DNA from: Euzebyella saccharophila
Lineage (GTDB): Bacteria > Bacteroidota > Bacteroidia > Flavobacteriales > Flavobacteriaceae
DNA length: 64,000 nucleotides
Assembly (NCBI RefSeq): GCF_014855495.1
Contig: NZ_JACYFJ010000008.1
Location: 62,001 to 126,000 of the forward strand
Direction of reading: 5' to 3'
The notes under the pieces were generated by a model that was not told the DNA's origin, ran no database searches, and saw only the letters and a list, made by a program, of their open reading frames with translations. Made by a program: the position numbers and the translations under genes. Positions 36,050 through 44,395 of the stretch are shown in pieces (positions within the stretch are counted from its first letter, which is position 1; each line of letters opens with the position of its first letter).

Positions 36050-36463
36050 ATGCTCTCTAAAAAGACCAAATACGGCCTTAAGGCCCTCGCTTATTTAGCT
36101 TCCCAGAAGGAAAAAGCGCCTGTGCAGATTTCTGAAATTGCGAAGTGTGAAAATATTTCCCAAAAGTTTCTGGAGAGCATTTTATTATCCCTTCGAAAAA
36201 GTGGTTTTTTAGGTTCGAAGAAAGGCAAGGGCGGTGGATACTATTTGATCAAAGAACCCAATCAGGTTCTTATGACGGATGTTATGCGAGTGTTGGAAGG
36301 CCCCATTGCTATGGTACCCTGTGTAAGCTTAAATTTCTACGAAAAATGTGCAGATTGCCCAGATGAGGCAAGTTGTTCGGTCAATAAGCTCATGCTTATG
36401 GTCAGGGATGCCAACCTAGAGGTTTACCGAAATAACACGTTGGCAGACCTCATAATTTCCTAA
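36050..36463 (+). CDS. Rrf2-family transcriptional regulator
   Basis: 137 residues, from ATG 36050 chosen because MLSKKTKYGLKALAYLA is the usual Rrf2 start (an ORF opens 81 bases earlier). Winged-helix motif: ISEIAKCENISQKFLESILL, wing GFLGSKKGKGGGYYLI. The effector region CVSLNFYEKCADCPDEASC carries four cysteines (spacing 8, 2, 5), which could hold an Fe-S cluster or sense thiol status. It stands directly upstream of the sulfate-assimilation genes, and operator-like palindromes precede both of their units, so it is probably their regulator. Confidence 0.88.
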   Translation: MLSKKTKYGLKALAYLASQKEKAPVQISEIAKCENISQKFLESILLSLRKSGFLGSKKGKGGGYYLIKEPNQVLMTDVMRVLEGPIAMVPCVSLNFYEKCADCPDEASCSVNKLMLMVRDANLEVYRNNTLADLIIS

Positions 36464-36529
36464 TCCTTGACTTTCAGTATTTCATCGGTTGATAATATCC
36501 CAGAAAAAAATGCGTTTTGTTAATAATCT

Positions 36530-36544
36530 ACTAAATCTATAGGG
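36530..36544. promoter_or_regulatory. Operator-like palindrome 1 (putative Rrf2 site)
   Basis: CTACTAAATCTATAG followed by GG. Matches CTAYTAAAYYNATAGG, shared by three sites in the sulfur region. Lies upstream of the DUF2061-cysHDN unit. Confidence 0.5.
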
Positions 36545-36595
36545 TAATTGTAAATTCTTTTGGTTTGGTGCGACTCAGTTCAAAAAATAATTCTA

Positions 36596-36603
36596 TTTTT
36601 GCT
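36596..36603 (+). promoter_or_regulatory. Candidate -7 element of the DUF2061-cysHDN unit
   Basis: TATTTTTG matches TAnnTTTG. TTTG occurs at 36561 and 36566, slightly far for an ideal -33. Palindrome 2 begins 5 bp downstream. Confidence 0.45.
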
Positions 36604-36607
36604 TACT

Positions 36608-36622
36608 CTATTAAATTAATAG
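36608..36622. promoter_or_regulatory. Operator-like palindrome 2 (putative Rrf2 site)
   Basis: CTATTAA-A-TTAATAG, a perfect inverted repeat followed by GG. It would overlap the transcription start, a place suited to repression. Confidence 0.6.
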
Positions 36623-36635
36623 GATAATAAAGGTT

Positions 36636-36899
36636 ATGATTGTAGATCAACTTACTGTGGATTCTAAAAACCAGAAAACGACTTTTCAGAAAGACAAAAC
36701 TTCTGAAAGCCCAAAAAGAAGTATCGTTAAGTCTATTAGTTGGAGAATCGTTGGAACCATAGACACCATCATGATTTCGTGGATCGTTACCGGTACACTA
36801 ACCTTGGCTTTCTCCATAGGTTTGATAGAATTGGTAACCAAAATGGTTCTATACTTTTTTCATGAGCGAATCTGGAATAAAATAACTTGGGGTAAATAA
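36636..36899 (+). CDS. DUF2061 membrane protein
   Basis: 87 residues. After a polar N-terminus, KRSIVKSISWRIVGTIDTIM and FSIGLIELVTKMVLYFFHER followed by WNKI define DUF2061, a two-helix membrane protein. The family recurs beside sulfate-assimilation genes in Bacteroidota and Proteobacteria; its exact role is not established, although a part in sulfate uptake or in tethering is often guessed. First gene of the cys unit, 11 bp before cysH. Confidence 0.85.
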   Translation: MIVDQLTVDSKNQKTTFQKDKTSESPKRSIVKSISWRIVGTIDTIMISWIVTGTLTLAFSIGLIELVTKMVLYFFHERIWNKITWGK

Positions 36900-36910
36900 T
36901 TTATAGACAA

Positions 36911-37534
36911 ATGAGTTTTTCAGAAGAATTAATTCAAGAGCAGAATAAAAAATTTGAAGGCGCAAATCCTCAAGAAATCATTACTTGGGCCATTGAGAAT
37001 GCTAAAAATCCGGTAGTGACTACCAATTTTAGACCTTATGAAGTAAATATCCTTCATGCCGTTACTCAGGTAAAATCTGATATTCCCGTGGTTTGGTGCG
37101 ATACCGGTTATAATACGCCCAACACCTACCGCCATGCCGAAGAACTAATCGAACGTCTAGGGCTTCAAATAGACTTATATGTGCCAAAGCAGACCACTGC
37201 GCATAGGGATGTGGTGATGGGTATTCCGCAAATAGACGACCCAAGGCATGCCATATTTACTGAGCAGGTGAAATTAGAGCCTTTTAGAAGGGCGATGGAA
37301 GCGCATCAACCTGATGTTTGGTTCACTAATCTTAGAAAAGGACAGACGGCTTTGCGTGATTCATTAGATGTATTGAGTTTAAGTAAAGACGGTGTTCTAA
37401 AGGTGAGTCCGTTCTATCACTATAGCGATGCGGAATTGGATGCCTATTTGGCGGAATTCGATTTGCCCAACGAACATAAATATTTTGACCCCACCAAGGT
37501 TCTGGAGAACCGTGAATGTGGATTGCATACCTAA
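36911..37534 (+). CDS. cysH: Phosphoadenylyl-sulfate reductase family protein (thioredoxin-dependent)
   Basis: Reduces activated sulfate to sulfite. 207 residues. Motifs: TTNFRPYEVNILHAVTQV, VVWCDTGYNTPNTY, VWFTNLRKGQTALRDSLD and the catalytic Cys in the terminal ECGLHT. The two CC/CxxC motifs that bind the 4Fe-4S cluster in APS reductases are absent: only two cysteines exist in the whole protein. That points to the PAPS-reductase type, yet no APS kinase gene (cysC) or CysNC fusion is present in the cluster, so the real substrate is open. Confidence 0.88.
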   Translation: MSFSEELIQEQNKKFEGANPQEIITWAIENAKNPVVTTNFRPYEVNILHAVTQVKSDIPVVWCDTGYNTPNTYRHAEELIERLGLQIDLYVPKQTTAHRDVVMGIPQIDDPRHAIFTEQVKLEPFRRAMEAHQPDVWFTNLRKGQTALRDSLDVLSLSKDGVLKVSPFYHYSDAELDAYLAEFDLPNEHKYFDPTKVLENRECGLHT

Positions 37535-37584
37535 ATAATTGACTATTATAAACTTCCGCTTAGGCAGGATAAAAGCATAAAAAC

Positions 37585-38532
37585 TTGGAAACAGTTACAA
37601 AAGAACAAGAATTGGATACAACACTTTTAGAGGCTACCGGCGATGTTGCCAACGCTTTGGAGAACGAGGCTATCTACATTATAAGGGAAGTAGCCGCGCA
37701 GTTTGAAAGACCTGTGTTGTTGTTTTCCGGAGGAAAGGATTCCATTACCTTGGTGAGATTGGCACAAAAAGCCTTCTGGCCCGCAAAAATTCCTTTTCCT
37801 TTAATGCATATAGATACAGGACACAACTTTCCGGAAACCATTGAGTTTAGAGATCGCTTGGTAGAGGAGTTGGGTCTAGAATTGATCGTACGCAATGTTC
37901 AAGACTCCATCGATCAAGGAAAGGTAAAGGAAGAAACTGGTAAGTATGCCAGTAGAAATATGTTGCAGACCACCACTTTGTTGGATGCTATTGAAGAATT
38001 CAAATTCGATGCCTGTATTGGTGGCGCCCGAAGGGACGAAGAGAAAGCTCGTGCCAAGGAAAGAATCTTTTCCGTACGTGATGATTTTGGTCAGTGGGAC
38101 GAGAAAAACCAACGCCCGGAGTTATTCGATATGTTAAACGGTCAGATAGAATTGGGTCAGAACGTTCGTGTTTTTCCAATTAGTAACTGGACGGAGTTGG
38201 ATGTTTGGAGCTACATTGAATCTGAAAACATTGAAATTCCTTCTATTTATTTTGCCCATAAGCGTAAGACGTTCTTGAGGGACGGACTTATCTGGTCTGC
38301 CGAGGACGATGTGGTTTTTAGGGCCGAGGACGAATTGGTAGAAGAACGTATCGTACGTTTTAGAACGGTAGGCGATATGTCATGTACCGCTGCGGTGGAA
38401 TCCGAAGCCAATACCATTGCCAAAGTGGTTTCTGAAATTAGGGATTCTTCCATTTCGGAAAGAGGTGCGCGAATTGACGATAAGCGTTCCGAAGCGGCCA
38501 TGGAGAAGCGTAAGCAACAAGGGTATTTCTAA
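37585..38532 (+). CDS. cysD: Sulfate adenylyltransferase subunit 2
   Basis: Catalytic subunit that adenylates sulfate to APS, powered by the GTPase CysN. 315 residues. Motifs: EAIYIIREVAAQFERPVLLF then SGGKDS (PP-loop), MHIDTGHNFPETIEFRD, CIGGARRDEEKARAKER and the C-terminal RSEAAMEKRKQQGYF. The start appears to be TTG at 37585; no ATG occurs in frame until well inside the PP-loop domain. A short heptamer array follows its stop, before cysN. Confidence 0.94.
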   Translation: METVTKEQELDTTLLEATGDVANALENEAIYIIREVAAQFERPVLLFSGGKDSITLVRLAQKAFWPAKIPFPLMHIDTGHNFPETIEFRDRLVEELGLELIVRNVQDSIDQGKVKEETGKYASRNMLQTTTLLDAIEEFKFDACIGGARRDEEKARAKERIFSVRDDFGQWDEKNQRPELFDMLNGQIELGQNVRVFPISNWTELDVWSYIESENIEIPSIYFAHKRKTFLRDGLIWSAEDDVVFRAEDELVEERIVRFRTVGDMSCTAAVESEANTIAKVVSEIRDSSISERGARIDDKRSEAAMEKRKQQGYF

Positions 38533-38536
38533 GATA

Positions 38537-38578
38537 GTTAAGAGTTAAGAGTTAAAAGTTATGTGTTATGGGTTTTAG
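38537..38578. repeat. Six GTTnnnn heptads after cysD
   Basis: Heptads in exact register: GTTAAGA twice, then GTTAAAA, GTTATGT, GTTATGG and GTTTTAG. They begin 4 bp after the cysD stop codon. Confidence 0.85.
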
Positions 38579-38620
38579 TGGGGTATCCTAATAAAACTAG
38601 TAACCAACAACCATACAAAG

Positions 38621-39868
38621 ATGAAAGTATTAAAATTAGCAACAGCAGGTAGTGTAGATGACGGTAAAAGTACCTTGATCGGTCGTTTATTGTATGATAC
38701 CAAATCGCTGACAACAGATAAATTAGAAGCTATTGAAAAAACCAGTAAGCAACGTGGTTACGATTACTTGGATTTTTCTTTGGCAACCGATGGTTTGGTA
38801 GCTGAAAGGGAGCAGGGTATCACTATTGATGTGGCCCATATCTATTTTTCTACCGCAACAAAAAGTTACATCATTGCAGATACTCCCGGTCACGTGGAGT
38901 ACACTCGTAACATGGTTACCGGTGCATCTACTTCGCAAGCGGCCATTATTTTGATCGATGCCAGAAAAGGAGTGATCGAACAAACCTACAGACACTTCTT
39001 CATCAATAATATGCTTCGTGTAAAGGATGTGATAGTTGCTATTAATAAAATGGATTTGGTGGATTATGCGGAGGAAACCTTCAATAGCATCAAGGCAGAC
39101 TTTGAGGAGTTGATGAGCAAAAGGGATTACCAAGATCAGAAAATTACCTTTATTCCCGTGAGTGCCCTAAAAGGGGATAACGTGGTAAATAAATCAGATG
39201 CCATGCCTTGGTACGAAGGTCAGACATTGTTACAACACTTGGAGGAGCTTGATTTAAAGGATATTTACAATACCGGTACCCCAAGATTTCCGGTGCAGTA
39301 CGTTATTCGTCCAAAGACGGATGAATTCCATGATTTTAGGGGATTTGCAGGTAAAGTATACGGAGGTCAATTGTGTGTGGGAGATGAAGTTGTGGCCCTT
39401 CCATCACAGACCCGTTCCCGTATCAAGGAAATCTATTTCCACGATAAAAAGTTTCAAACGGCTTCCAGAAGGTCTTCGGTGACTATTACCTTGGAAGATG
39501 AAATTAATGTGAGCCGTGGAGATATGTTGGTGAAAGTAGGGGATTTGCCTACCATCAATAAGCAGTTTACAGCTACCGTTTCTTGGATGGATTCCGATCA
39601 ATTGGTACCGGGAAAAAAATATGTGGTTCAGCATGGCGTAAACAAAGTGTTGGCCAAAGTAGATAAAATACACCATAAAATCAGTCCTGATTATTCAGGT
39701 ATCGATACCGATGTAAGTGGATTGGGCATGAACGATATTGCGCAAGTATCCTTTAAATTGAATAAGCCTATTTTCTACGATAAATTTAAAGACCACCGTA
39801 CCAATGGTTCCTTTATTTTGATTGATTCTCAAAGTAACAGTACCGTAGGGGCAGGTTTCATCAGCTAG
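38621..39868 (+). CDS. cysN: Sulfate adenylyltransferase subunit 1 (GTPase)
   Basis: EF-Tu-like GTPase partner of CysD. 415 residues. G1 ATAGSVDDGKSTLIGRLLYD, switch region EREQGITIDVAHIYF, G3 ADTPGH, G4 AINKMD, G5 VSALKGDN. The later part has EF-Tu-like beta barrels (GFAGKVYGGQLCVGDEV). It ends without a CysC kinase domain, unlike the CysNC fusions found elsewhere. Confidence 0.95.
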   Translation: MKVLKLATAGSVDDGKSTLIGRLLYDTKSLTTDKLEAIEKTSKQRGYDYLDFSLATDGLVAEREQGITIDVAHIYFSTATKSYIIADTPGHVEYTRNMVTGASTSQAAIILIDARKGVIEQTYRHFFINNMLRVKDVIVAINKMDLVDYAEETFNSIKADFEELMSKRDYQDQKITFIPVSALKGDNVVNKSDAMPWYEGQTLLQHLEELDLKDIYNTGTPRFPVQYVIRPKTDEFHDFRGFAGKVYGGQLCVGDEVVALPSQTRSRIKEIYFHDKKFQTASRRSSVTITLEDEINVSRGDMLVKVGDLPTINKQFTATVSWMDSDQLVPGKKYVVQHGVNKVLAKVDKIHHKISPDYSGIDTDVSGLGMNDIAQVSFKLNKPIFYDKFKDHRTNGSFILIDSQSNSTVGAGFIS

Positions 39869-39916
39869 TAAAGATGAGTGGAGCGGCATTTTTGATAAAA
39901 CGCCAGGCATTATTAT

Positions 39917-39931
39917 CTATTAAACCGATAG
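39917..39931. promoter_or_regulatory. Operator-like palindrome 3 (putative Rrf2 site)
   Basis: CTATTAAACCGATAG followed by GG, 57 bp before the sulfite reductase gene. Same pattern as the two sites before DUF2061. Confidence 0.5.
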
Positions 39932-39988
39932 GAAAAATATAAATAAAATCTGGGTTAGCATACTCAGAAAAAGAAATAAAACAACAGC

Positions 39989-42079
39989 ATGCAGAGTTTT
40001 AGAACCGAAATAGAAAACCCAGTTGTAGAGAAAGATATTCTCGAATTGGAAAGAAAAATTAAGCTCTTTCATGACGGCAAGGTAGATGAGGAGAAATTCC
40101 GAAGCCTTCGTTTGGCAAGGGGTGTGTACGGTCAGCGTCAACCAGGCGTGCAAATGATCCGTATCAAATTGCCATATGGTAAGGTAACTTCCCAGCAATT
40201 AAAGCGTATCTGTGATGTTTCGGATGAATATTCAACTGGTAGGTTGCACATCACCACCCGCCAAGATATTCAAATCCACTATGTAGATTTGAACAGGACC
40301 CCGGAGCTTTGGGCAGAGTTGGAAAAAGATGATGTTACCCTTCGTGAAGCTTGTGGTAACACGGTAAGAAACGTGACGGCCAGCGAAACGGCTGGTATTG
40401 ATGTGGATGAGCCGTTTGATGTTTCACCTTACGCCCATGCTTTGTTTCAATATTTCTTACGTAACCCAATTAGTCAAGAAATGGGACGTAAATTCAAGGT
40501 GTCTTTCTCTGCGAGTGATGAGGATACCGGTCTTTCCTACATGCACGATTTGGGCTTTATTGCCAAAATTAAGGATGGTGTTAAAGGTTTTAAGGTGATG
40601 CTAGGTGGCGGACTAGGTTCTCAGCCACGTCATGCAGACGTTCTTTTTGAATTCTTGGAAAGTGATAAAATCATTCCTTTGATGGATGGTGTGGTTCGTG
40701 TGTTCGATAGATATGGCGAGCGTAAGAGTAGAGCCAAGGCACGTATGAAATTCTTGATCAAAGATGTAGGTCTCGACGGTTTCAAGGATTTGTTGGAGGC
40801 AGAGCAAAAAGCGGTGCCGCATCAATCTTATCCCATAGATGCCGAAGCGTATCCAAAAGTGAAAATTGCGGATGCCCAGCCAAAAGAAGTGGAAATTGAA
40901 GATCAGGCTGCTTTTGAGGCTTGGAAATCAACCAATGTCATTCCTCAAAAACAAGAGGGTTATGTGGCTATTGGCATCAAAGTTCTTTTAGGGGATTGGT
41001 ATACCGATAAGGCCCGACTTCTGGCCGATTTGGTAAGTGAATATGCAGCGGGCGAAATTCGTTTGAGCTTGCGTCAAAATATATTAATTCCTTATGTAAA
41101 GGAAGAGTTGGTGCCGTTTTTCTACAAGGCCTTGTCTAAATTAGGCTTTGCGGAGGCCGGCTATAACAAAGCTTTGGATATTACCGCTTGCCCAGGTACG
41201 GATACCTGTAATTTGGGTATTGCCAGTAGCACAGGTATTGCCGAGGAATTGGAACGAGTGATCAAAGCAGATTACCCGCAGTATATTTCCAATCCGGATG
41301 TGGTTATAAAAATTAGTGGATGTATGAATGCCTGTGGCCAGCACAACATGGCCCATATCGGTTTTCAGGGTATGAGCGTACGTACCAAGGATAAATTGGT
41401 GGCTCCGGCCTTACAAGTATTGTTGGGCGGAAGCAATGATGGTAACGGAAATGGCCGTTTTGCGGATAAGGTGGTGAAAATTCCTAGTAAGCGCGGTCCT
41501 GAAGCTCTGCGTTTGATTCTGGATGATTACGATGCCAACGGTAACGGACAATCGTATGCCGATTATTACCAGGAAAAAGGTCAGATGTATTTCTATGATT
41601 TCTTAACGCCATTGTCCGATGTAACCAATCTAACCGCTGAAGATTTTATCGATTGGGGTAATACCGAGCGATATGAAAAAGCTATCGGTGTGGGTGAATG
41701 TGCCGGTGTGGTCATCGATTTAGTAGCCACCTTGTTATTTGAAAGTGAGGAGAAAATTCAGAATGCGGTAGAAGCCTTTAACCAAGAAAAGTGGGCGGCC
41801 AGTATTTACTACTCCTACACTTCCATGGTAAATTCGGCGAAAGCTATTTTAACATCGGAAAAAACCAAAGTGAATACCCATGCGGGCATCATCAAGGATT
41901 TTGATGAAAAATTAGTGGCCAGCGGAAAAGTGGAATTAGGTAGAAATTTTGAGGAATTAGCCTTGCAATTGAATAAAAATGAGCCAACCGAAGCATTTGC
42001 AAAAAGCTATTTAGAAGATGCACAGCAGTTCTTGAAAACTGTGGAAGCATATAGGCAGCAAGAATTGGCAGAGGCCTGA
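39989..42079 (+). CDS. Sulfite reductase hemoprotein with C-terminal HEPN-like domain
   Basis: Six-electron reduction of sulfite to sulfide with sirohaem and 4Fe-4S. 696 residues. N-terminal ferredoxin-like half with RLARGVYGQRQPGVQMIRIK and STGRLHITTRQDIQIHYV; cofactor cysteines in ACPGTDTCNLG (near 400) and SGCMNACGQHNMAHIGF (near 444). Residues from about 560 form an extra helical region (ECAGVVIDLVATLLFESEEK, AASIYYSYTSMVNSAKAIL) resembling a HEPN domain. No diflavin domain, so electrons should come from ferredoxin, probably via the FNR gene two positions downstream. Confidence 0.9.
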   Translation: MQSFRTEIENPVVEKDILELERKIKLFHDGKVDEEKFRSLRLARGVYGQRQPGVQMIRIKLPYGKVTSQQLKRICDVSDEYSTGRLHITTRQDIQIHYVDLNRTPELWAELEKDDVTLREACGNTVRNVTASETAGIDVDEPFDVSPYAHALFQYFLRNPISQEMGRKFKVSFSASDEDTGLSYMHDLGFIAKIKDGVKGFKVMLGGGLGSQPRHADVLFEFLESDKIIPLMDGVVRVFDRYGERKSRAKARMKFLIKDVGLDGFKDLLEAEQKAVPHQSYPIDAEAYPKVKIADAQPKEVEIEDQAAFEAWKSTNVIPQKQEGYVAIGIKVLLGDWYTDKARLLADLVSEYAAGEIRLSLRQNILIPYVKEELVPFFYKALSKLGFAEAGYNKALDITACPGTDTCNLGIASSTGIAEELERVIKADYPQYISNPDVVIKISGCMNACGQHNMAHIGFQGMSVRTKDKLVAPALQVLLGGSNDGNGNGRFADKVVKIPSKRGPEALRLILDDYDANGNGQSYADYYQEKGQMYFYDFLTPLSDVTNLTAEDFIDWGNTERYEKAIGVGECAGVVIDLVATLLFESEEKIQNAVEAFNQEKWAASIYYSYTSMVNSAKAILTSEKTKVNTHAGIIKDFDEKLVASGKVELGRNFEELALQLNKNEPTEAFAKSYLEDAQQFLKTVEAYRQQELAEA

Positions 42080-42082
42080 TAT

Positions 42083-42895
42083 ATGAGTGTACAAAAAACT
42101 ACATATAATAAATTTAGTTGGAGAAATGAGCCCAATGAATCTACCGGGAAGTTGACCGTAATCGGTGCCGGTCCGGGAGACGTGGAGCTCATCACCTTAA
42201 AAGCGATCAAGGCTTTAAAGGCGGCGGATGTAGTTTTGTACGATGCCTTGGTAGCAACTGAATTATTGGAATACGCTGAAGTTGCAGAACAGATTTTTGT
42301 TGGAAAAAGAAAGGGATGTTATGCTTATCAACAGGAGCAAATCAATGATTTGATTGCGGAAAGGGCTTCACAAGGGCGTCACGTAGTTCGCTTAAAGGGA
42401 GGAGATCCGTTCGTTTTTGGTCGTGGAGCCGAAGAAATGGAATTTGCTGCTTCCCGCGGGATAGAAGTGGCCATGGTTCCCGGTATATCCTCTTGTTTGT
42501 CCGTTCCTGCCTCGCAGAATATTCCGGTAACGAAGAGAGGTGCATCCGAAAGTTTTTGGGTCATCACCGGTACCACAAAAGAGCATAAATTATCTGCTGA
42601 TGTGGTCTTGGCCGCAAAAAGCAGTGCTACGGTGGTTATTTTAATGGGGATGTCCAAACTTGGGCAAATTGTTGAGCTTTTTAAAGGTGAAGGCAAAGCC
42701 GAAACGCCCATAGCCATTATTCAAAATGGTACCAGACCTGATGAAAAAGTAGCGGTAGCGACCATTCAAACTATTGAAGAAGAAGTTAGAAATAAAGAAT
42801 TGGCAAATCCGGCCATCATTATTATTGGCGAAGTTGTTCGTCATAGGGCCCGTATTTTGGAGATTGCCAACCATCACAAATTAGAGTTAAGTTAG
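42083..42895 (+). CDS. cobA: Uroporphyrinogen-III C-methyltransferase
   Basis: Makes precorrin-2, the first dedicated step to sirohaem, the cofactor of the sulfite reductase 3 bp upstream. 270 residues. SAM motifs GKLTVIGAGPGDVELITLKA, VVLYDALV, VVRLKGGDPFVFGRGAEEME, VPGISSCLSVPA and TVVILMGMSKLG are standard. No dehydrogenase/chelatase domain is attached. Its last codons and the next start codon lie in a short GTT-phased stretch (42886-42904). Confidence 0.94.
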   Translation: MSVQKTTYNKFSWRNEPNESTGKLTVIGAGPGDVELITLKAIKALKAADVVLYDALVATELLEYAEVAEQIFVGKRKGCYAYQQEQINDLIAERASQGRHVVRLKGGDPFVFGRGAEEMEFAASRGIEVAMVPGISSCLSVPASQNIPVTKRGASESFWVITGTTKEHKLSADVVLAAKSSATVVILMGMSKLGQIVELFKGEGKAETPIAIIQNGTRPDEKVAVATIQTIEEEVRNKELANPAIIIIGEVVRHRARILEIANHHKLELS

Positions 42896-42900
42896 AAGTT

Positions 42901-43965
42901 ATGATAAAAACGGACGTAATTATTGTTGGAGCCGGACCTACGGGACTTTTCACGGTATTTGAAGCGGGATTGTTAAAGTTGAAATGCCACTTGATCGATG
43001 CATTGCCGCAACCAGGTGGACAATGTTCAGAGATATATCCTAAAAAACCTATTTACGATATTCCTGCCTTTCCGGAAATTCTCGCCGGGAAATTGGTGGA
43101 CAACCTTATGGAGCAGATCAAACCTTTTGAGCCGGGTTTCACCCTGGGCGAGCGTGCCGAAACCTTGGATAAGCAAGAGGACGGTTCTTTTATCGTAACG
43201 ACTAACAAAGGTACTCAGCACCATGCTCCCGTTGTAGTTATCGCTGGTGGACTTGGTTCTTTTGAGCCCAGAAAGCCTCCTATTTCAAACATTGTTGATT
43301 TTGAGGACAATGGTGTGGCTTACATGGTAAAAGATCCTGAAGTATACCGCGATAAAAAAGTAGTTATTGCCGGTGGTGGAGATTCTGCTTTGGATTGGGC
43401 TATTTTCTTGGCAGATGTGGCTTCTGAAGTTTCTTTGGTTCACCGTAGAAATGAGTTTAGAGGTGCATTGGATTCCGTGGAAAAAGCCTCCGAATTGGCC
43501 AAGTTGGGTAAAATTAAATTGTTCACCGAAGCTGAGGTAAAGAAACTATATGGTGATGATAAACTAGAGGCTGTAGTTATCAAACACAACGATGCCGAAA
43601 AAGGAGAAACCTATTTAGAAGTAGATAATTTTATTCCATTGTTCGGTCTTTCTCCAAAATTAGGACCCATCGGCGATTGGGGACTCGAGATTGAGCGTAA
43701 CGCAATAAAAGTGAACAACGCGAAAGATTACCAAACGAATATTCCCGGGGTATTTGCCATTGGAGATGTCAATACCTATGAAGGCAAGTTAAAACTGATT
43801 TTGTCCGGTTTTCATGAAGCGGCAGTCATGTGCCAGTATGCGTACCAAATCATCAATCCGGGTAAAAGGTTTGTAATGAAATACACTACCGTTGGTGGGG
43901 TAACCGGTTTTGATGGTTCTAAAAAAGAGGCTAAAAAAGAGGTGGTACAAAGTATATCCAATTAG
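42901..43965 (+). CDS. Thioredoxin-reductase-like ferredoxin-NADP+ reductase
   Basis: 354 residues. FAD motif TDVIIVGAGPTGLFTVFEAG, LPQPGGQCSEIYPKKPIYDI, NADPH motif KKVVIAGGGDSALDWAIFLA, HRRNEFRGA and the C-terminal VFAIGDVNTYEGKLKLILSG with the aromatic-stacking tail typical of bacterial type-2 FNRs. No CxxC redox pair, which separates it from thioredoxin reductase. Placed 5 bp after cobA, it probably passes NADPH electrons to ferredoxin for sulfite reduction. Confidence 0.9.
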   Translation: MIKTDVIIVGAGPTGLFTVFEAGLLKLKCHLIDALPQPGGQCSEIYPKKPIYDIPAFPEILAGKLVDNLMEQIKPFEPGFTLGERAETLDKQEDGSFIVTTNKGTQHHAPVVVIAGGLGSFEPRKPPISNIVDFEDNGVAYMVKDPEVYRDKKVVIAGGGDSALDWAIFLADVASEVSLVHRRNEFRGALDSVEKASELAKLGKIKLFTEAEVKKLYGDDKLEAVVIKHNDAEKGETYLEVDNFIPLFGLSPKLGPIGDWGLEIERNAIKVNNAKDYQTNIPGVFAIGDVNTYEGKLKLILSGFHEAAVMCQYAYQIINPGKRFVMKYTTVGGVTGFDGSKKEAKKEVVQSISN

Positions 43966-43992
43966 TGCTTGCAAATAATCGTTTATAATTAG

Positions 43993-44025
43993 AAACCTCT
44001 CAAAATCAATTTGGGAGGTTTTTTT
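43993..44025 (+). terminator. Terminator ending the sulfite reductase unit
   Basis: AAACCTCTCAAA pairs with TTTGGGAGGTTT (one G-T pair) and is followed by Ts. Confidence 0.85.
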
Positions 44026-44130
44026 AATACGTTAAAGCTAGTTGAAAGTATATAATTCAATAATTATTGAATTTAGGGGATACTTTGGAAGTTATAAATA
44101 CGCCCAAAGTACTAAAAAACTTTATCATAA

Positions 44131-44163
44131 TTTGGTTTTGGTAAAGGCAAGACGTTACTTTGC
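44131..44163 (+). promoter_or_regulatory. Candidate promoter of metH
   Basis: TTTG at 44131-44134 and TACTTTGC at 44156-44163, spaced 21 bp. Near-match to the Bacteroidota consensus, 27 bp before the SAM-I riboswitch. Confidence 0.4.
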
Positions 44164-44189
44164 ATCCGTTCATATAAACACTGAAAAAC

Positions 44190-44288
44190 GTTATCAAGAA
44201 AGGTGGAGGGAATAGACCCTTTGAAGCCTTGGCAACCCTTTCCTCAAAAAGAAGGTGCTACATTCTATCCCGTGTTGGGGCAGATAAC
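44190..44288 (+). promoter_or_regulatory. SAM-I (S-box) riboswitch upstream of metH
   Basis: P1 GTTATC (44190-44195) with GATAAC (44283-44288). Core blocks AAGAAAGGTGGAGGGAATAG, ACCCTTTGAAGCCTTGGCAAC and AAGGTGCTA are present. Shorter third stem than the metY copy. Found within the 430-bp gap 43966-44395, which otherwise holds the terminator, promoter and a 107-nt leader to the start codon. It should reduce metH expression when SAM is high. Confidence 0.93.
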
Positions 44289-44395
44289 AAAAGGCGTCCA
44301 GAGCCCTTTAGATTACCTAACTTGATATTGAATTAGTATGCTTATTAAACAGGCTTTCGTAAATGCCAATTGTTTGATGGGTAGTAAAAAAGTTT

